A stretch of 36,852 nucleotides of DNA from NCBI GenBank assembly GCA_009926625.1, contig RFON01000028.1, positions 1 through 36,852 on the forward strand, in the 5' to 3' direction. Of this stretch, positions 32,462-36,852 are shown piece after piece; position 1 is the stretch's first letter, and every line of letters begins with the position of its first letter. Below the pieces are notes generated by a model that searched no databases, was not told where the DNA came from, and was given only the letters and a program-made list of their open reading frames with translations. The position numbers were made by a program, and so were the translations under genes. The DNA comes from Planctomycetota bacterium (GTDB taxonomy: Bacteria; Planctomycetota; Phycisphaerae; Phycisphaerales; SM1A02).

Positions 32462-35446
32462 GTGCCGCACTTCGATCGTCCGATTGCACTCCTGATCCTC
32501 GCGGTGCTGCCGCTGATCTGGTGGTCGGTGTGGAAGGTGCGCGGGTTCACGGGCACGCGCCGTGCCATCGTCGCTGCGACTGCCCGCTCGCTGCTGCTTG
32601 CGTTGCTCGCGCTCGCGCTCGCACAGCCCGCGATCCACCGAAGCGGCGAGCAAGTCACGCTCCTGATCGTGGCTGATGTCAGCAAGTCCGTGCCGTCGGA
32701 GTTGCTGGGGCAGGCGCAGGAACTTCTCGAGCGTGCGGCTGAACGACGGACCGACCGCGAAGATCGGATCGGCGTCGTTGCTGTCGGACGCGATGCAGCA
32801 GTGACGGAGATTCCGCGGATCGGCGGACGCATTGACTTCGCCGCGCGTCCGAGTGATCTCGAGGGCTCGGATCTCGCCAAGGGGGTGCAGCGCGCGCTCG
32901 CTGTGTTGCCGCCCGACACCATGAACCGCATTGTGCTGGTGTCCGACGGCAACGAGACCGCGGGCAGTCTTGCCGCCGCAGCGGACCTCGCAGCCGCCAA
33001 CCGCGTACCCATCGATGTACTGCCGATCACCTACTCGCACTCGCGCGAGACGCTCATCGAGAGCATCCGCTTGCCATCGCGCGTCCGAGCGGGACAAGCA
33101 GCGTCGCTCCGCATCGCGCTGCGCAGTCAAGGCGGCAGCAGCGGAACGCTGCTGGTCTGGGAGAACGACCAGCCGATCGACCTCGACTCCGCATCGCCAG
33201 GTGCGGGTCGCCGCATCACTCTGCCCGCGGGCCCGAGCACCATCGAGGTGCCGTTGTCACTGGATCGCTCTGGTGCACGCCGCTTCCGTGCGCTGTTCGA
33301 GCCGGATGCTGCGACTGGCGATGGCGTCGTCGAGAACAACCGCGGCGCCACCACCACATTCGTTGCAGGCGAAGGCAGCGTGCTCGTCATTCACGATGCC
33401 GAGGCGGAAAGCGCGCCGCTGGTGCAGGCTTTGCAGCGCGGCGGGCTCACGGTTGACACGGTCTCAAGCGATCAACTCGTGGGCGACATGGCATCGCTCT
33501 CGGCCTACGACGCCGTCGTGCTGTCCAATGTCCCCCGCTACTCCATCGACAACGCCACCGACAGGCTGCTGCGCTCCTATGTGCATGATCTCGGTGGCGG
33601 GCTGCTTGTCACGGGCGGCGACAACTCGTTCGGTGCCGGCGGCTGGATCGGAAGCGCACTCGCGGATGCCCTGCCGGTCAAGCTCGATCCGCCGGCAACC
33701 CGCGAGATGATGCGCGCCTGCGTCGCCGTGGTCATCGACACATCGGGATCGATGTGCAATGTCGTCTCAGGCACAGGGCGCAGCCAACAGGAAGAGGCCA
33801 ACGACGCCGCGGTCGCGGGGCTTCGGTCGATGACGCGTCTCGACGAGATCATCGTGGTGGCCTTCAATCAGGATGCGGAGGTCCGCGTGGCCCGCCAACA
33901 AGTCGGGGACGGCAAGAAGATTGCCGCCTCGATCCTCGGCATGCGCTCTGGCGGGGGAACCAACCAGTTTGCCGGCATGGAACTTGCCCTCGCTGAACTG
34001 ATGAAGTCCAAGTCTGCAACGCGGCACATGGTGATCCTGACCGATGGTCAGACCACGGGCGATCAGGAACTCGGCAAGGCCATCGTGGCGACCGCGCGCA
34101 GCAACAAGATCACGATTTCGACGATCGGCGTTGGTGATGGAAGCAACGATGAACTGCTCATGTTCCTCGCGCAAGAGGGAGGCGGCGAGCATTACTCCAT
34201 CGACTCCCCTGCAGCCGCGCGGCGCCTGCCGGCGATGTTCATTCGTGAGATGTCGATCGGCTCGCGAAACCTCATCGCCGACGGCACCTTTCAGCCGCAA
34301 CTGCGCCGCGATGCGGCTGGTCCCGTGGCGCCGGACCTTGGTGCGTTGCCGCCGCTGGGCGGTTCGGTGATCACCGTTCCGCGCGAGGGGCTCTCGCAGT
34401 ATCCGATCGTGCGGGTCTCGGATGACGGCACCGATCCGATCCTCGCGCACTGGAATCATGGGCTCGGCAAAGTGGTGGCATTCATGAGTGACACGACTGG
34501 CCGCTGGGGATCCGCGTGGGTCAGTTGGAGCGGATTCCAGCCGTTCTGGGAGCGCGTTGTTCGGTGGGTCATGCGCCCCGCGGCTCCCGACAGCCTGATG
34601 CTCCGCACGCGGATCGATGGCGATGACGCGATTGTCGAGCTCGATGCCACTGGAGTGAACGCCGCGTCGGCGCCGTTTGGTCGCGCGGAAGCGCGGATCG
34701 TGATGCCCGACGGCACGGTGCAGCGACTGCCGATGGTGCAGAAGGGACTCGGGCGATTCGAGGGACGATTCACCTGCGAGGGAACGGGGTCGTATCTGGT
34801 GGACGCCGGGCTGACCGAGAGCGGGTCGATGCGCGCGGGGGGATCGGTGCAAGCGTGCGTCAGCGTGCCTTACTCGCGCGAGTACCGAATGACGCGCGAC
34901 AACGCCGCGCTGCTGACACAGGTGGCGGAACGAACGGGTGGCCGCATGCTCTCCCCCGCATCACTTGCGAGTGCCGATCTCTTTGATCGATCGGGGCTGA
35001 CGCAGCCTCGTTCGATTCGCCAGATTTGGGACATCTTGGCGATCATTGCTGCGGCGCTGCTTGTGTTGGATGTTGCGGCGCGTCGGCTCGTGCTCGACGC
35101 GGGCATCCTGCGCGATGGTTTGTCGAGCGTGACGGGTGTGTCGCGAGCCGGACGCGGCGAGACAATCGCGGCGTGGAAGCGTGCGCGTGCAGCGTCGGTT
35201 GCGACATCGGCCGCGTCATCGGCCGCGTCGTCATCGGAGCGCACTCGCCGAGTTGAGGCGGCGCCTGCCCCGCGGCGTGACGAAGCGAGTTCAACCGAAG
35301 CAACCAGTCCGCGATCAACGGGACCAGCGAAATCGGCGGTCGACCAACGCGCCGAGGAGGACGACGCTGCAGATTCCCTCTCGCGCTTGCGGCGCGCCAA
35401 GCGAAGGGCACAGGAAGAAATGGACGGTGACGACCGCGCAGGCTGA
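32462..35446 (+). CDS. Membrane protein with two VWA domains and a GATase1-like domain
   Basis: A 994-residue protein of a kind common in planctomycetes. Two N-terminal helices (ALLILAVLPLIWWSVW and RSLLLALLALALAQ) are BatA-like. The first VWA domain has a MIDAS DVSKS at 72-76. The middle has ABC-type GATase1-like sequence (SYVHDLGGGLLVTGGDNSFGAGG, about 360-385) without an evident catalytic triad. The second VWA follows with MIDAS VVIDTSGSM (Asp426). A C-terminal helix (IWDILAIIAAALLVLDVAA) and an Ala/Ser/Glu-rich, charged tail of about 110 residues end the protein. I infer metal-dependent protein-protein scaffolding in the membrane; there are no MoxR or DUF58 partners nearby. The GTG start has no SD but a TAGCCT element. 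Confidence 0.87.
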   Translation: MPHFDRPIALLILAVLPLIWWSVWKVRGFTGTRRAIVAATARSLLLALLALALAQPAIHRSGEQVTLLIVADVSKSVPSELLGQAQELLERAAERRTDREDRIGVVAVGRDAAVTEIPRIGGRIDFAARPSDLEGSDLAKGVQRALAVLPPDTMNRIVLVSDGNETAGSLAAAADLAAANRVPIDVLPITYSHSRETLIESIRLPSRVRAGQAASLRIALRSQGGSSGTLLVWENDQPIDLDSASPGAGRRITLPAGPSTIEVPLSLDRSGARRFRALFEPDAATGDGVVENNRGATTTFVAGEGSVLVIHDAEAESAPLVQALQRGGLTVDTVSSDQLVGDMASLSAYDAVVLSNVPRYSIDNATDRLLRSYVHDLGGGLLVTGGDNSFGAGGWIGSALADALPVKLDPPATREMMRACVAVVIDTSGSMCNVVSGTGRSQQEEANDAAVAGLRSMTRLDEIIVVAFNQDAEVRVARQQVGDGKKIAASILGMRSGGGTNQFAGMELALAELMKSKSATRHMVILTDGQTTGDQELGKAIVATARSNKITISTIGVGDGSNDELLMFLAQEGGGEHYSIDSPAAARRLPAMFIREMSIGSRNLIADGTFQPQLRRDAAGPVAPDLGALPPLGGSVITVPREGLSQYPIVRVSDDGTDPILAHWNHGLGKVVAFMSDTTGRWGSAWVSWSGFQPFWERVVRWVMRPAAPDSLMLRTRIDGDDAIVELDATGVNAASAPFGRAEARIVMPDGTVQRLPMVQKGLGRFEGRFTCEGTGSYLVDAGLTESGSMRAGGSVQACVSVPYSREYRMTRDNAALLTQVAERTGGRMLSPASLASADLFDRSGLTQPRSIRQIWDILAIIAAALLVLDVAARRLVLDAGILRDGLSSVTGVSRAGRGETIAAWKRARAASVATSAASSAASSSERTRRVEAAPAPRRDEASSTEATSPRSTGPAKSAVDQRAEEDDAADSLSRLRRAKRRAQEEMDGDDRAG

Positions 35447-35460
35447 CGGATTTCCCGCGA

Positions 35461-35489
35461 TTGCCGCGTGAAGCGGGCGCGGCTATCCT
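35461..35489 (+). promoter_or_regulatory. Promoter of tRNA-Pro (TTGCCG-17-TATCCT)
   Basis: TTGCCG at 35461-35466 and TATCCT at 35484-35489 are exactly 17 nt apart. The tRNA starts 33 nt after the -10. Confidence 0.7.
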
Positions 35490-35521
35490 CGCCCCTTCGT
35501 CGCGCATCGGTCGTGAAAGCG

Positions 35522-35595
35522 CGGGGTGTAGCTCAGCTTGGTAGAGCGCTTGGTTCGGGACCAAGAGGCCGCAGGTTCAAATCCTGTCACCCCGA
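35522..35595 (+). tRNA. tRNA-Pro (anticodon CGG)
   Basis: A 74-nt cloverleaf: acceptor CGGGGTG pairs with CACCCCG, discriminator A. The anticodon stem is CTTGG/CCAAG with loop TTCGGGA, giving anticodon CGG. T arm is GCAGG-TTCAAAT-CCTGT. CCA is not encoded. The 3' end overlaps the stop codon of the convergent zinc-ribbon gene. Confidence 0.97.
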
Positions 35596-36390
35596 TTTCG
35601 CTGCGCCGTCGAGCGGGAACCGATGCGCGAGCCCGCATTCAGGGCAGATCGGCTCACCCGCAGGGCTGCGCGCGTGCCCACAACTTCGGCAGAACGCACC
35701 GCGCAGCGCGCGGCGCATGCGGCGCGTTTGCCTGAGGAACACTGCAGGACCGAGGCACCAGAACGCACCGCCGACCCCCCAACTGAGCGCCCACATGCTG
35801 CCCTCCGCGCAGTAGCAGTCGGTCTTGCGACGCACGATCACATCGAGCGGAAGTGTTCCTGCGATCAACAGCGCAGAGCCACTGAGCACGCGGCGGATGA
35901 TCCATGCCTCCGGCACATCGTGCTGCATCGCGCGGCGCGAGATCCAACGATTCCACAGCAGCCAAGAGCCCCCCAACTGTGCGGTCATCACGGCGACGAC
36001 GACCCATCCAGGCAATCCATTCACCGGCGCGACGAGCCAGAGTGCGCTGAGGGCTGCGGCGACCCAGGCGGTCGAGAGCACCGCTGCAATCGCACTCGCG
36101 GCGATCACGGTCCAGCGCAGCGACCGCGGGCGCCCCGATCGCGCGATGGGCGAAAAGGTCGGCAACAGAAAGATGCCCTGTGTGATGGCGATGAACGCGG
36201 CGCTGATCCAGATGGGCCACCAGGATTCGATGTCCGTCGGCAGCCGACGGAAGATCACCTCTGCGACGCGGGTTGGGACATCGTGCAACTCGCTCGGGAA
36301 GGACACGATCGCAATCACTGTCACGAGACCCACGACACTGGCCATCGTGAACGACACCGCAACGAGCAGGAAGAGTCCCAGAAGGCGCAT
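35587..36390 (-). CDS. Membrane protein with C-terminal zinc ribbon, unknown function
   Basis: A 267-residue protein from ATG 36390. It has about five or six hydrophobic helices (LLGLFLLVAVSFTMASVVGLVTV, ISAAFIAITQGIFLLP, IAAVLSTAWVAAALSALWLV, GWVVVAVMTAQLGGSWLL, LIAGTLPLDVIV, ALSWGVGGAFWCLGPAVFL). A C-terminal zinc-ribbon CRSC...CPEC pair follows (FCRSCGH and ICPECGL). No family name is assigned. The ATG at 36390 has GAGGAG 3 nt upstream and opens on a clean hydrophobic helix; ATG 36462 would add 24 Pro-rich residues (PSPPLTPPAKATNPPRP) and remains possible. Its stop codon lies within the 3' end of tRNA-Pro on the opposite strand. Confidence 0.72.
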   Translation of the reverse strand: MRLLGLFLLVAVSFTMASVVGLVTVIAIVSFPSELHDVPTRVAEVIFRRLPTDIESWWPIWISAAFIAITQGIFLLPTFSPIARSGRPRSLRWTVIAASAIAAVLSTAWVAAALSALWLVAPVNGLPGWVVVAVMTAQLGGSWLLWNRWISRRAMQHDVPEAWIIRRVLSGSALLIAGTLPLDVIVRRKTDCYCAEGSMWALSWGVGGAFWCLGPAVFLRQTRRMRRALRGAFCRSCGHARSPAGEPICPECGLAHRFPLDGAAKSG

Positions 36391-36500
36391 CACTCCTCGA
36401 AGGTAGGGTCGAGGCGGATTTGTGGCTTTCGCAGGGGGCGTCAGGGGCGGCGATGGGTCCATGGTTCAGGAATTTCGATCAGATTTTGGCGCGTAACTGC

Positions 36501-36531
36501 TTGCCACGCGGGATTGCCGATGGCATAGTCT
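36501..36531 (+). promoter_or_regulatory. Candidate promoter TTGCCA-19-TAGTCT for the last gene
   Basis: TTGCCA at 36501-36506 and TAGTCT at 36526-36531 resemble the other promoters, but the spacer is 19 nt. The implied leader of about 157 nt carries hairpins at 36550-36570 (CGGATT/AATCCG) and 36599-36612 (GGCAC-GAAG-GTGCC). Confidence 0.35.
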
Positions 36532-36694
36532 GCGTTGGCGCGCACTCTGCGGATTCGGGTTATCAATCCGAGGGTTCGTGCGGTTGAACTCAAGCCTTGG
36601 CACGAAGGTGCCGATGGTGGCGGTGAAGCCAGGACAATCTGCGTGTGGTGTTCGGCGCTGTGGGTTCGGAAGTCGTCATGAGGTGGCAGCGAAG

Positions 36695-36852
36695 ATGAAA
36701 ACGTGGAAGCATTCCGCAGGATGTTGTTTCGCTTTGGTGCTCGCACTTGCGATTTCGCCGAATGCTCTCGCTCAACAGAAGGGGTCTAGCAAGTCGGGTC
36801 CGCAGACCAGCGGAAAGACCGTCACCCCGCCGAACAAGACAAGTCCACCGCC
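36695..36852 (+). CDS. Exported protein, N-terminal part only (3' end outside window)
   Basis: The first 52 codons are visible. A basic start (MKTWKHSAG) and hydrophobic core (CCFALVLALAISPNA) ending LAQQ form a signal peptide with a likely cleavage after ALA. What follows is Lys/Ser/Thr/Pro-rich low complexity (SGPQTSGKTVTPPNK). The nature of the mature protein cannot be told. The ATG at 36695 has no strong SD; an ATG at 36678 stops after six codons. It is divergent from the zinc-ribbon gene. Confidence 0.6.
   Translation, partial: MKTWKHSAGCCFALVLALAISPNALAQQKGSSKSGPQTSGKTVTPPNKTSPP

Noticed and set aside
31012..32676. 554-codon plus-strand frame overlapping the chitinase
   Set aside because: It is the chitinase read in another frame; Arg-rich with no domains, while the GH18 frame has the catalytic motif.
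1..36852. CRISPR arrays, insertion sequences, phage genes, attachment sites, riboswitches
   Set aside because: I looked for regular direct repeats, transposase or integrase motifs and terminal repeats and found none; no known riboswitch core could be recognised upstream of the transporter or coaX genes.

Overview
The window is GC-rich chromosomal DNA that most resembles a planctomycete of the Phycisphaerae type. This rests on a Ser/Thr kinase with a TM helix and TPR tail, secreted proteins ending in dockerin-like D-x-D-x-D/G-SDL-x-x-LLSxWG modules, a PEP-CTERM-like tail of the PAPGALALLGLAGL-RRRR kind, a large double-VWA membrane protein and a divergent membrane pyrophosphatase. No phage, insertion sequence, CRISPR array, rRNA or plasmid function was seen. 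Genes are very tightly packed and several convergent pairs overlap at their 3' ends.

Layout. 1-6076: 3' end of a Ser/Thr kinase gene, a membrane transglutaminase/esterase fusion, a convergent DUF3817 protein, and a TerC transporter. 6077-8091: a PEP-CTERM-like exported protein, a hairpin-rich intergenic region with a terminator, and GAPDH on the other strand. 8162-10011: an SDR and an aldose-epimerase-like protein coupled by TGATG. 10077-13734: an operon of BtpA-family protein, class IV aminotransferase, type III pantothenate kinase and an MnmE-like GTPase. 13683-16011 (minus): FabI, tRNA-Arg(TCG) and a beta-helix exported protein. 16214-18613: a 799-residue lipoprotein-like protein of unknown function.

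18615-22669 (minus): five genes chained by ATGA/TGATG overlaps: a DUF4956-like membrane protein, an ABC ATPase, a permease, an NMT1/THI5-like binding protein and a DNA methyltransferase. 22694-28338: an NHL-like lipoprotein, a stand-alone RlmK, a membrane pyrophosphatase and a DedA protein. 28437-36852: tRNA-Tyr(GTA), two secreted dockerin-type proteins (the second a GH18 chitinase), the VWA protein, tRNA-Pro(CGG), a zinc-ribbon membrane protein and the start of another exported protein.

The least expected signal is in the promoters. A TANNCT hexamer lies 6-11 nt before the start codons of seven genes that lack a Shine-Dalgarno sequence, so leaderless transcription looks common. Genes without such an element close to the start (GAPDH, PEP-CTERM, beta-helix, pyrophosphatase, chitinase) have good Shine-Dalgarno sites. 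Three promoters share an identical TTGCCG -35 box and an exact 17-nt spacer. All functional statements are read from the sequence and from family knowledge; no database search was run.
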